Assembly (NCBI GenBank): GCA_024362935.1
Contig: JANCRA010000004.1
Coordinates: 20,127,621-20,191,620 of the forward strand
Length of the DNA stretch: 64,000 bases
DNA from: Setophaga petechia
Lineage: Eukaryota > Chordata > Aves > Passeriformes > Parulidae
Direction of reading: 5' to 3'
Below are positions 11,619-23,221 of the stretch, piece after piece. Numbering within the stretch: the stretch's first letter is position 1; each line of letters opens with the position of its first letter. The translations under genes and the position numbers were made by a program. Under the pieces are notes generated by a model. The model ran no database searches. It was not told the origin of the DNA and saw only the letters and a list, made by a program, of their open reading frames with translations.

Positions 11619-14099
11619 GCAACTGACATTCCATCATATTAAAACAATGCACATCAACAGTGAAATCAAAAAAGTTTTAGGTATGCCTTAAATGAAGGTA
11701 GCCCCAGTCCCCCTTCACTGCTCATTGTAGAAGAATTACTGATGTAGGAAAACATACATGTACTTTGGAAGTTGAAAATCCTGGTTGAAATATAAAGTGG
11801 TTTTAAAATTATTTTAAAAAAATAATTAGAAATTACTTACTTAGTCCTGCAGCCACACAATTCTTCAGCCAAACCTGATCTACATGCACCAGCATCCCCA
11901 TAACAACCCACTGCCACTGTTTAATCTCTTCTAAGACTAACAAAGAAAAATGGTTCATATTCAAAATTTTTTGTTATACTAGACACTATTCTCTTAGAAC
12001 TACCCCCTAATGTCTTAAAAAAGACCTATTTTTGTTAATGTATTCCATACTGGAAAGATTCAGACATGGTCTTATGTTTCAGAAGTAGAGTCTAAAGTCA
12101 GAGTAATATCTTAGAACAGTATAGCTTCCTGGTATTAAGTAGTGAAGTATTTCTATATATTTTTTGAACAATAAATGACTAAAAAAATTTAAAAATAGCT
12201 ATTATAAGTCTATATATCTATGCATCTTGCTCTATATCTATATATGTGTTATATCTTGTCTTCCTTCCCAGAAGCTTAGCTTTGAATGAAAATAAACTAA
12301 AACTGACTATTGCTGTGAAATCTTGTGGGCTTTGTTTCAGTGATATCTGGAAGACAGGTATAAACTGGATTGACTGCATTTTTCCCTTTCTTCCCATTTT
12401 TTACTGGAAGAAAATCTTATTTCTGTAAAAAACTCTGATTCCCAGGAATTCCAAGTGAGTATGGGTAAATATATAATACCCAATACAGCTCAATCATGTA
12501 AAATTATATTTATTGCCATATATGTAAAAATATGAATTGTGTCAAATACATTAGCCAAAATTGATAAAGCCCCCCCAAAAACCCAACACAACGGAGGTTT
12601 TCAAATTGTTTTTTTTTAGACTGATGGGCTGTAGGCCTTTTATGTATTTTGAAGTTAATATTGCTTGGCAATATAATTAAGCATGTCTTTCTTGATTCAA
12701 TCAGTCTAAATACTTATTTTGATTTAGCCTGAAGGGATTATCTCAGGAAGAAGTTATGCACCTTTTGCAATATTTGTAACTTAGGAAAATGTGGAATGCT
12801 GCACAAACAAGTAGAGTCACAAAGACTTCTTATCTATTTATATTAACCCTCCAAGCAGCCTCTGCTCTCGTCTCCCTACTTAGAGTGTGGGAATTCCCTT
12901 AAAATCAGTGATATTTCCATTGCAGTGAAGTGTGAAACACTTGTTTTAAGCATGTACTAACTTTTGTGAATAAATGTAAATTCCCTGGAGTAAATTATCT
13001 ATGAAATGGTTTTAATTTGCAGAGTTAGCAGATTTTTCAAATAAGCTTTGGTGTCCATACTTGTGAACAGAAAACTGCAAATTACTGGCCCAGTCCATCT
13101 TTAGAAAGAGTTTGCTTTCCAAATTCAACTTTCATTGATCCTGTTCTTGTTAGGTAGCTGCAGTTAGATGGCAGTGTTGTAGGTTGGAAGTGACATCACT
13201 TAACACAGAGGAAAGCAAAAGAGATCAAAGCATTCATTGTTTTACCAGTTTACTGCCTCAAATGTCTTAAATTTAATATGTAAGGTTTCTTGACACCCAG
13301 GAGTTTTAATTGGGGTGTGCGTAGGGGTCTCTGTGTACAGACTTATTAAAAGTGGGATTTTTATTTACTGCTTAAAAGAGGAAGAGTTCTTATTTCCTAT
13401 ATATGAGCTTCATATTTACCCTTGCTTCACAAAAGAAGTCTGATGTGGGCATTCTAGAAGTCCATGGATTTTTTCTAAAGGCAAAAGAGATAATTTACAA
13501 ATGTGGTTATTTCTTGTGTGAAGGTGTTTCTTATGTAATATCCATGAAGTTCAAATGAGAAAACAGTTTGCTGCTGTAGTAATAAACAAAACAAAACCAA
13601 CAAAAACTTCTTTCATAGGTATCCACATTATAGCGTATAAAAGCTTTCTGTTATTACCCGAAAGAATGAAATTCATGTAAAATGCAAGGATGATGACTCT
13701 TTTCTAGTCTCTGGTACAGAACTAATTAAAAATTTCCTTGAACACATCAGTATCAGTCACACTGCTTCTGTTCTCCAGACAGACATGAATGAGGAGCAGA
13801 TAGCTATGCAGATACCATCTCAAAGAAAGATGACGTATTGAAATTATTACATTTCTAAGAAATAAAACAATTTTCCTTTTTTACTTCTTGAAATTTTCAA
13901 CAGACTTTAAGACAGTTTTAATTCTTCTATAAAAGAGTATTCAAAATGTACATAGAGATCATGAAACTAAAACTTTGTATAACAGAATCAGGGATTTCCA
14001 CATTTAGAATTTGATTTTGTGTAGTGTCAGATCCTTGATCATTTTGTTAAAAGAAAGTGATAACATTTTTAAATTTGATTGTTATTTATTATTTACAGT

Positions 14100-14122
14100 G
14101 TTGTTCCTCACAGAGGAACAAC
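14100..14122. repeat. Hairpin, 10-bp perfect stem, 3-nt loop
   Basis: The arms gttgttcctc (14100-14109) and gaggaacaac (14113-14122) are perfect reverse complements with a 3-nt loop. No T run follows and no terminator role applies in this nuclear context. It could be chance, a remnant of a foldback element, or part of a structured RNA. Confidence 0.75.
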
Positions 14123-14745
14123 TCTTTATTTTTCAGTAGGCAAAGTAGTTGGCACAAATTAGACCTATGCACTTGCAAATGGCTTTTCAGATGCTGTTCA
14201 GATATTTGTTGAATGCACTATATCACAAACGGCAAATCAAGAGTAGGTGGTCCCATTGTGACCCAAAATGCATCTTCAACTTGGCCTGGAAGGGAATGAG
14301 AGAGGAATACACTACTGCTGCTTAGTGTAATTGTTCATTGGCATTTTTGCTGAGACTCGTAAGCAGTGGTGGAGACAGGTTTTTTAGTGTGAATCCTATT
14401 AGGACCAAAATCACTCAAAACAGAGCTCTGGAAAGTGGCAACAACCTTCTTAGTCATGTGTGAAGACTTTTATAGGTAATTATTCTTCCTCTCTTTTTAA
14501 TTGAAAGTGGGAAAAATTGATAGAATCTGCAAAGTGCAGATTCAAAGGCACCTGCTTCCCTAACTTTGTGATTTGGGTTTATATTTTGATAAGAATAAAG
14601 CAGATTCTAGCAGCTAAGTCCAGGTCCACTAAAACTGAATGTAAATCACTAAAATCTGGGAGTTATTGGAAACATGATTTTAGTCTGTACTCAGCTGTGA
14701 TTTGCGACAAGGTAGCCAGGATGTATTTACCATAAACACTGAAGG

Positions 14746-15083
14746 TTCCTTTTCCTTTTCCTTTTCCTTTTCCTTTTCCTTTTCCTTTTCCTTTTCCTTT
14801 TCCTTTTCCTTTTCCTTTTCCTTTTCCTTTTCCTTTTCCTTTTCCTTTCCCTTTCCCTTTCCCTTTCCCTTTCCCCTTCTTTTTTCTTTTTTCCTTTTCC
14901 TTTTTTCCTTTTCCTTTTTTCATTTTCCTTTTTTTCTTTTTTCTTTTCTCCTCCTTCTCCCCCTTGCCTTGCCTTGCCTTGCCTTCTGGGAACTTCCCGG
15001 GACTTCCCTTCCATTCCTGGAACTTCCCAGAACTTCCCTTCCCAGAACTTCCCCTTCCCTTTCCCCTTCCCTTTTCCTTCTCC
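14746..15083. repeat. Polypyrimidine/polypurine satellite patch
   Basis: About 340 bp in which the + strand is almost entirely pyrimidine. It opens with roughly 16-17 copies of CCTTTT (14746-14846), passes into about five copies of CCCTTT (to about 14874), then into degenerate T/C runs, a short GCCTT array (14963-14985), and a final block (14986-15083) built from diverged AACTTCCC-type units. The hexamer and pentamer units look like successive derivatives of one slippage-prone tract. Long mirror-like polypurine/polypyrimidine runs can form intramolecular triplex DNA. Overlapping open frames of about 140 codons on both strands (Lys/Gly or Ser/Phe repeats) are artefacts of the repeat. Confidence 0.95.
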
Positions 15084-15822
15084 ACTCATGTTTAATTTTT
15101 GACATATTGTGGATGCAGTGAGTACACAGAGCTTAAAGGATTTTAATATAATATGCAAAATTACTTAAACATTTATACAAGATAATACATCTGTAATCAG
15201 ATTTGACTTCTCATAGCTCTTTGTGTTATTTAATAAAATAATTTGATCATGCATAGTAGTCAAAAGTTATTGTGGAGTGTGTATTTGTCATGTTCTACCT
15301 TTCTCTTTTCCTCTCCTTTGTGTTACACCTGGATGACCGAAAATCACCTACAGAGCAATTTTGGAGTAACTGGTGATGTGTCTCTTCACATAACATCAAA
15401 AGTACCTTGAGAAATTATAAGACAAAAGACAGCATACAACAAAATAGTGTGTAACTGTAGTGCCTAGAAATGCTTGTTAGGTCAGAGCATAGTTGTAAAA
15501 CATAAGCCTTAAGAGGAACACTTGTTCTGGAGATGTTTTTCCCCGTGTCCTGTACCCAGTCAAGAGATGGTGAAGCCTTTGGGCACGCAGCTCGCAGCCT
15601 CCTTCTGCAGGGCCCATGAGAGCAGCCAGCTCCACAGCCTGGAGAGCAGCCGTCGGTGCCGTGGGCAGGCCCTGCTGAGCTACGGGGCAGACTGAGGAGT
15701 GCTGAAATCAGTGGCAACTGTTGAGCAGCTGTGGATGAGTACGTTCCACTTCATTTCAGAAAATGTGTAAGTAGGGCTGGAAGATGAATTCTCACCTTCC
15801 CTCATACCGTGAGATGTTATCC
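15084..15822. other. Non-coding stretch before the solo LTR
   Basis: No gene seen. A local GC-rich, CpG-containing patch at about 15540-15690 contrasts with AT-rich flanks and could be old retroelement sequence, but I cannot name it. A 100-codon - strand frame (15415-15717) has no recognisable features. Confidence 0.5.
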
Positions 15823-16457
15823 TGTGTCAGGTTTGTTGTTGCTGAAATGGCTCTCGAGGTATTAAAAAGCCCTTTTTTCTCAGCCCTGCACTTCAAGAAA
15901 AAGTCAGGATTCCTCAACTCTGGTTTTCAAGGTTGTTTATTTTCTCTTATCTAATACATTCTTTTTTGGACCTGCAGATGTCTGTCCGGCAGGTCGGGTT
16001 GAGGCACCCTGACCGCCCTTGGGTCAATGTTATTTTTTTATACATAAGAACTACATGTACTTTATCTACAAAAATTTTCCAATACCTATCACCTATGTTA
16101 GACGGTCTATCTCTACCCGAAACCAGTCTAGAAGCTTCACCATCACAGCAGAAGATGGAGGACAAGAAGAAGGAGAACAGGACATGCCCAGGTTCTTCCA
16201 CTTGCCTCTTGAATCCCCATTCTAAAAACCCCAAAATTCTACATTTTCACCCTGTGACAAATTCACTATCATTCTACTAAAACTCTTGTGGCTTGTAACT
16301 CTTCGCACAAAGTTGGTAATAGTTTCCATAGGTTAAATCAAAGGCACAGGTGTCTTTGACTCCGTGCCAAGGTCTCTGAACCCCCTTGCCAGAGTCTCAA
16401 GTCATCCAGGGCAGCCAGAGGGTTCCAACAATCCTGCCTAACAGCACTCCTGTCACA
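15823..16457 (-). mobile_element. Solo LTR of an avian endogenous retrovirus
   Basis: On the - strand the element begins TGTGACAGG at 16457 and ends CCTGACACA at 15823. The termini are TG...CA and are nearly perfect inverted repeats, the standard LTR layout, giving 635 bp. A TATA-like A/T box lies at about 16028-16042 and a polyadenylation signal (AATAAA on the - strand) at 15936-15941, in the order promoter, R, polyA signal, U5. No gag, pol or env remnant and no partner LTR lies nearby, so it is read as a solo LTR left by LTR-LTR recombination. The size and termini resemble ERVL-type LTRs of birds, but this is from memory. The five bases on each side (tatcc and gggga) do not match, so the expected target duplication is missing or eroded. 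Confidence 0.8.
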
Positions 16458-18069
16458 GGGGAGGAGGAGGAGGAGAAGGAGGAAGTCTAATCCACTGTAT
16501 GCTTTCTCCAGGGCTGGAGATGGTCTCCTAAGCTCCTGCAGTAAAAATCTATGGGAACACTGAAGAGGCTGCAGCTAGGCTCATTGTTCCTGCTCCTTGT
16601 TTTGAGCTGTTGGTGCAAGAACTGCTGTACTAGATGAACTCAGCAGCCTGCTTGGCTGGTGGTCTGTCTGTCAGTGTTGGGCAGACTGTGGCCACGAGTG
16701 TTAGGGAAATGTCCAGCTTGCTTTGCCTCCTAATCATCTTTTTGCCTGGGTGATGTCCTGTGGCTATAACATGTTCATCTTTGAAATTTCGATTTTTTTT
16801 TTTTTATCCCCAAAGAGTTCTGCTTTGAAAATTTTGTAAGAGAAGGTGAAAAAGAAAATTCTTAGTGATATGGAACTATAGACATGTTCCCTAAGTATAA
16901 GCAAAATGAATTAATGTCTTTAAATAAAAATATTTACTGGGTTTATAATGGGTTGAATCCTGTGGTAAAATGGAATTATTTGAGGGAAGAGATTTATATG
17001 GATATACAAAGAAAAATCAGCACAATCTAGGACGCTTCACGTTTGGGTATAACTTTTTACATTTCAGATAATAAGGTATTGATGGCTTTCTTGTCAGGCC
17101 TAAGTTACTTCTCCACCAGTAGGACTGAACTTCTCTGACTTCAGAAATTATCATTCAGAAGACTGCAACAGATCTATAGAAATTATGTCGAAATAAGCAC
17201 TTTTCAAGCCTATTATCAATTGGCTTCAAGGACCACAGGATTGACCTGTTAACCTTTGTCATTTTCCTGATTTGTTTCCCATCTGAAACACATTTCTATT
17301 AAGTTCTACCAGTTGCTGGCTTTTCTCTCCCCATCTATGCCACTGTTGTACAGAAGCTGATGTAACAGCAGCAACGATATGTTCAACTAGTCTCTGGCTG
17401 ATATTTGCTCACTCTTCCTAAGTGGAAGGAACCTTGGGAAGAAGAATGCTACCCCAAAGAAATGGTTTTCCTAAAAGTAAATAAAGAAAAGTTTTTAAAA
17501 TGTGGAGTTTTCTTAATATTTCACATTTTAATTACTTACTCATGTAGCAAAACATAAGATAGATGAGTACAGGTCATTAGAAAGGGAGGTAGATCTGCTT
17601 TGCGGAACTTTTGACCAGACACCTGGTTCAGAGCTCATTCTTCCCAGAATCAGTGACAGGTTGTCCAGTCAAATTATTAATTAACTAATTAACTATGGTA
17701 TGTTTGGTGCCTTGTACAAAGCACTGAATGACATTAGCTCAGGAGTATTTTTGGTGTGGAGAGTTAAGCCTATGAAGTGATGCAGGAGATAAGGCTTAGG
17801 TTTGAATTCAAGTAAAAAAATTGACACTGTACTAAAATTATAGTAACATAGTGCTTTGGACAGATAATCAGATGATAATTTACCAGTATATGAAAAGTGC
17901 TAATTAAACAATTGTATGAAGTTTCTTATGGAGTATTTTCTTTATTTATCAAGCCCCTGAAATTCAAAGGGTTTGGACATTTACTTCATGCATTTTCACT
18001 GTGTATTATTATAAATCTATCTATTAGATTGTATATCACGAAAGCCTGGATTTTGCTCTAGATAAAGTC
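16458..18069. other. Non-coding stretch
   Basis: A short GGA-rich run (16461-16485) abuts the solo LTR. Beyond it I see AT-rich sequence with no open frame of interest, no repeat I recognise and no RNA gene. Confidence 0.5.
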
Positions 18070-18463
18070 ATCCAAAGCCCTATTCAACCTTAGACACTTC
18101 CTGGGATGGGTTATCCACAACTTCTCTAGGCAGCCTGTTCCAGCATCCCATCACCCTCACAGCAGAGTTTCTTCCTAACATGTAATCTAAACCTACTTTT
18201 ATCCCTTGTTCTATCACCACACAACTGTGTCAAAAGTCTATCTCCAGCCCTCTTGAAGACCCCCTTTAGGTACAGGAAGGCTGCCATAAGGTGTCTGTGG
18301 AGCCTTCTCTTCTTCAGGCTGAACAACCCTAGCTCTTTCAGCCTGTCTTCATAGGAGATGTGCTCCAGCCGCCGAGCGTCTCTGTGGCCTCCCCTGGACT
18401 CACTCCAGCAGGTCCATGCCCTTCCTACACTGGGGGCCCTAGAGCTGGATGCAGTTCTCTTTA
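18070..18463 (-). mobile_element. CR1 LINE fragment
   Basis: The + strand reads as the reverse complement of the CR1 3' region. Diagnostic blocks in order are an 'acttcctgggatggg...cacaacttctct' segment, 'cagcctgttccag', 'cttcctaacatgtaatctaaacc', 'aggctgaacaaccctagctct', 'cagcctgtcttcataggag' and 'tggactcactccagcaggtcc'. CR1 is the main avian LINE, and copies are usually 5'-truncated. This one lacks the extreme 3' octamers, is about 390 bp long and is moderately diverged. The open frame over it (18126-18326) is not a functional gene. Confidence 0.92.
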
Positions 18464-21400
18464 ATAAACTCCAAAAGATGTACTGCTAAAACACCATGAC
18501 AGAATGTAGAAATTGCCACTATTTGTTTTGGAATAAATACCAGACCTCAGGAAAGAGTTTCTCAGGTATGCTTGAATACACAAATGTACAAACAATAAAA
18601 AAAGCCTTGGTTCTGTGATATTATGACATCTTAATGCCAGGGGGGAAAATCCCCAAAATGTGCAAACAAATACTTCAGCCATGTCAGAAAATGCCATTTT
18701 ACTGCAACTGAAAATGGTTTGTGGGACCAGAATGCATAACTGCCTAATAGCCCCTGTATGAACAAAGCATTGCCCCTCCATCTTTGTGCTAAAATACTGA
18801 AGTCTGCATCACAAATGTCATTTATAGGTGAGCAAGAAGGTGAAAATCTGTTTCTGCTGCTCCTTAGAGTACATATGCAAATGCTGATGACTGTGTCCTG
18901 CTCCCCTCACCTTTTCTGCATAATTAAATTTCTTGAAGACTTGTGGAAGTGGAAGGAGGTGACAGAGTTTTGCTACCGCCTGGCTCTTCCTCCTGCACTT
19001 GAGAAGTCACTAGGGATGACAGATTCAGTGCAGAGATTTCTAAACTATAGATGAGGTGTTAAGGGAAACAGAAACATTTCTGTATCAGTGTTTCTCTTCC
19101 ACAAATACTGTGTCTCTGTATTTTAACTATCTACTGCGTTTCCTTGGGGAACAGTAGATGGTAAGTTCTTTGGGAAGGTCTTTAAACACTCAATCACAAT
19201 TTCAGGAACTTTTTATTGTGGTTAATCCTAGGTCTTGTATGGCTAGTTAGGCCTCACCCAGAAAGCCTCACCCATCAGAGTTTATATGTGTTATTATACT
19301 TTGGAATGTTAAGTGTTTTAGATGCAGTCTCTGCTGGGAGCTCTTATATAAAGAACAGGTTTTCTTCCATGAAACAAGCAAGTATTCAAAACACACACCC
19401 CTGCCCCCCAAAAAAATTCTGGAATCGCATTGTATTGCTTAAGTTTTTAACAATTTGTGATACGTTTTTTGTTAAAGAGAAGTAAAAAATAATTCTGACC
19501 CACACTGAGTTTTGAACAAACCAAAATCAAAGGATTAAGCGTTCTAAGTACTTAAACACTTCATCCAATTAGTTAGTTTCAGTGTGGCTTTTGTGTCTCT
19601 GAACGGCTTCCAGTAAACTTTGAATGCAGAAAGATAAATCCATTTATAAGTTTTTCCTACTGTACAGAGTGTGATGTTGGTTTTTTCTACAAAGTAGTTT
19701 TAATGTCTAAATATGCATATTATTAACTTTTTCGTTTTCCTCCTACTATGATGATTCTTGGGATTTTTGCAACTTTTTTTTTCATTTTTACTGATTCGCT
19801 ATATTTTGTTACTCTGAAATGGATTCTGAAGACCTTGAAACATCACTTTCTGGAAGGACCAGAAGTTTCTGGCTCAATGTCTTGAAAGACAGATCACAAT
19901 AAGATGCAGTGCAGCTATAAAAGGTGGTTGCCTGCTCAGATGCCAGCAGGTGAAATCTGATTCATGCATATGCAGCAACCAACAAAATGCTTTGTTTGCT
20001 TGAGGAAATGGAAAGTGGCAAAGGAGAGGGGAGGGGAGCACAGGCACAAGATTGTAGTTCTTCTGTTTGCTTCACTGTTCTAGTCATTTATAGTAAGATA
20101 TATTTCTAGAGGTTGAATCTTCAGCTTCACTATCTGGGATGGACTACACTATTAAAACTGCATGTTCTAAGGAAAATTATTAGCTTTTCAAAAATGAGAT
20201 TTTTTTGCTCACTAACAAATTTGATTTTTCAAACATTGCTATTTTCTGCATAAATTGCTTCTTCCACTGGTTATTTTTTATTTAACTTTAAAGGTTCAAG
20301 TCAAAGTCATGCCAGATATTAATTATTTTTAAAAATCCTGTTTGCTACTTATTACTTATTTTGAATAGTATGTCATTAAAATGCAGAATAAAAGAAATCT
20401 GTAGCTATGCTAAATCTCTCTGTGGAATAAAATAAAACACAAACAAAAAATAAAACAAACAAGCTGGAAATCATTGTGTCATTTGCAAGCAGAAGAGGAT
20501 AAGAAACATTTTCTATATTCCTTGAAAAAGGTTTGGGCCCTTCACTGCCTACACTAAGCAGCAGCTGACATGCAAGAATGAAGACCCTACCTACCCTGTG
20601 AGACACATGAAGGCTCCCACAATCATAATCTCTCAAACATCTAAGCAGGATCAAATTATCACAATTTTATACATTTAGGAAAGGATTGTGTACTTACAAC
20701 ACAAGCTGCTCCTCACAGATGAGAGTTCTAGTTAGGAAAGCATCTAAGCGGGAACTGAATTTCTAAATGGAAATGTCATTGCCTTTGTAGTTTCTGAGCT
20801 GATGCAAAACTTGAACCTCTGGAATGAATTCTGTACAGTACTGGAACAATGGGTATTGTTCCGCGATTGTAGAGGTGAATTTTGGCCAAACGTATTGTGT
20901 AATTCTGAGAGCAATGGAGGAAAATGCCTAAAGCCCAAAGTGTTAAATTTAACTTACCACGTGTGACACCTGCTCAGACGTTGTACCTGAACTTAGAGTG
21001 GCAAGTCTGTGTTTAAGAATGCATTGCCATTTCAGTAGGAAACAACCTGTTTATATATAAAAGAGAAAGAGACACAGAACAATCCTGTCTTGTACATCAT
21101 ACTAAGGCAATGTTTCTGGGGGGAAAAAGGTAGATTTTCTACTGATGTAGCCTGCCTGCATTCTAAACATGGAGAAAAACATATTCTTGCTAAGCATGTA
21201 ATCTTCTGGCTAATGCTGAAAGTGTTTTCAAAGTTGTTAAACTGTTGTTTTGTTTTTCTGAACAAGGAGAGTAATTCTCTCCCTACACATGAAGCCTTGA
21301 TATTTTCTTAGTTCTTAAAAGATCTTACATTTTTTTAAGTCTTTTCAGAGCCCTGAGCTGATGATAGTATGGACTTGCTTTATTGTGGCTAGAAATATTG

Positions 21401-22768
21401 TTGTGAGTCTCACAAAAGGATATGAAGCATACTTCTGTAAGTACTGTTAATTTTCTTCTGTTTAAACATAGATTTGTTAGATATCTTCAAGTCCATTTAA
21501 ATAGGAAAACATGTATAGAAACCTCTCTCCCTTCCCTCACTACTTATTAATTCACTATTCTACTATTTTATACACAACTATTACAGAGCTATTAGACGAC
21601 AGTGGTACAGTTCCAATATTGTAGCTATAAATTTGGTGTGAGAATAGAGAAGTCCTTCCTTTTGTATGCAAACAACACAGAATTCATAATGTAAGTAGTA
21701 ACAATTGTCAATAAAACATTTCTTGGCAATTAACATATAGCTTGGTTTTACCTTGAACTCTCAGGCCCTTCAGACAGTTGTAAATGCCAGGGAATGTCTT
21801 TCTGATTTCTTAAAAGATATGTATAATTTGCAACATGAAACTTGGAAACGTCTCATTCCTGACAAATTCATGACAAATATTGTTCATGACAAAAACATGA
21901 AAAAAACCATGTTTTTTTGTTCAGCCAGATTTTGTTTCTCAGATCATGTGGTGTTTAGACATACTTTAGACTGCACTATACATAGAGAAGCCTTAACCTC
22001 CATAATTACATGCTGCTAAAACCAAGAATGTTTATGCACAATGTTTATGTATTTTTCTAACCATATGTCTTTTTATCATATGTAAAAAGAAAACCAAAAT
22101 TCTAGAAGTTCATCTGTCATACATTTCATAGATTATTCCTGGTGTACTTGAATAATCAAGCACTTTTCAATTTAAGCAACTATGCTTCATATGGCTGTAC
22201 TTGAAAGAGAATTTCTGAATTCATAACCACGGAGTTTGTTTGTTGTATATTTAACAGGTTTTAAAGAATTATCAAATGAAAAAGGTTATAAATCTCAGTG
22301 TGAAAGAGCTGTTATGATTTCCCATGTAGATCTGAGCCACAAACCCACCATGCCTTCTCTGCACAGGGCAAAGTCTTTGTCAACAATGTCTGACATAATG
22401 CATAAAAGATGGAGAGAAATGTGGCAGTCTTTAGTCCTTGCACATGCTGCTTCCCATATGATTTATTTCGCTCATCTGTGAGGTGCACATTTTCCAGGCA
22501 TTATCCAAGTATCTAAATACATGTGCCCAAAACGCTGTGGGAGAATTCAGATAGGCTCATGGTGGGAACTTTAGGAACGTGTGCAGTAACAACACATTTT
22601 CTTGTGGCTTTGAAAGAGACTTAGAAGAGTTGTCACAAACCTGTCACAAGCAGCCAACACAATTTTAGTCAGATTCTTGTTTGTCACAGCTTGCATTTTG
22701 ACGATTGTGTTAGCAGATGATGGAGTTGCAGGTAGTAGCCAAAAACTTTAAGTGAGGATTTGAAGGTA
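18464..22768. other. Non-coding stretch upstream of the CpG island
   Basis: AT-rich DNA with no supportable gene. Open frames of 60-106 codons (for example - strand 18461-18781 and + strand 18758-19054) show no domain or codon bias. No LTR or CR1 was recognised. If the exon at 23582 is the first exon of its gene, this is distal upstream DNA. Confidence 0.5.
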
Positions 22769-22792
22769 ACTGAGAGAGCTAGCTCTCTCAGT
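22769..22792. repeat. 24-bp perfect palindrome
   Basis: A perfect palindrome with half-site ACTGAGAGAGCT followed directly by its reverse complement and no spacer. It lies about 810 bp upstream of the start codon in the CpG island. A spacer-less perfect palindrome this long is unlikely at any one site by chance. It could bind a dimeric factor or be a replication-error product. It carries an AGCT centre and GAGAG arms. Confidence 0.85.
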
Positions 22793-23074
22793 GAAAGGGC
22801 TTTGCTCCCCTGGCTGAGCACCTGCAGCCTTTACCTCCAGGCTGATGTGGGCAGCAGGAGTCAGCACTACAGCATTTCAGCTTAGTATCCTGGAAATTCT
22901 CTTAGGCTTGGTAGGCAAGCACGTCCAAGGAAGTATACCAGTACACCACGGCAGGTGGGGTCCGTCCCTGGATCTGCACAGCCTTCACCTGCATGACCGG
23001 CTATGACTGCCTGCCTTGTGCTTGCCACAGAGCCACCCTCGCCAATGTATCCTGCTCCTGCTTTAGCCATCCAG

Positions 23075-23221
23075 GCCTGCATGGCCCATGCCCGCCTGCA
23101 TACGCCATCCCCGTCTGCATGCCCCATGCCTGCTTGTGTGCCCCAGCCTGGAACGTCCATTCCAACCTGCGCGCTCTGTGCTTGCCTGCGTGCCCCGCTC
23201 TTGCCCACATGCCCATCTCTT
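23075..23221. repeat. 19-bp minisatellite beside the promoter
   Basis: Degenerate tandem array with a 19-bp unit close to gcctgcatgccccatgccc. Four contiguous units occupy 23075-23093, 23094-23112, 23113-23131 and 23132-23150. Two more diverged units occupy 23184-23202 and 23203-23221, after a 33-bp spacer. Similar TGC/CCC-rich sequence extends upstream to about 22980. The array abuts the 5' edge of the CpG island and may fall in the proximal promoter or an upstream 5' UTR. It keeps frames open on both strands, which explains part of the spurious long open frames here. Confidence 0.8.

Larger units (their letters stand above)
10401..14745. other. Non-coding stretch with microsatellite
   Basis: No gene supported. 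The proviral body may extend beyond 10400, but I cannot recognise pol or surface-env sequence in it. A CpG-bearing patch at about 10850-11130 stands out from AT-rich surroundings and is discussed as a finding. A hexamer array lies at 11571-11618 and a 10-bp-stem hairpin at 14100-14122. The remainder is AT-rich DNA with frequent stops in all frames. Confidence 0.55.

Noticed and set aside
11445..11642. 65-codon + strand frame with Gly-Ile repeats
   Set aside because: Translation of the (GGAATA)8 microsatellite.
14663..15158. Open frames of about 140 codons on both strands (Lys/Gly, Lys/Arg and Ser/Phe repeats)
   Set aside because: Direct translation of the CCTTTT-type satellite; frames stay open because the repeat unit is a multiple of three and lacks stops.
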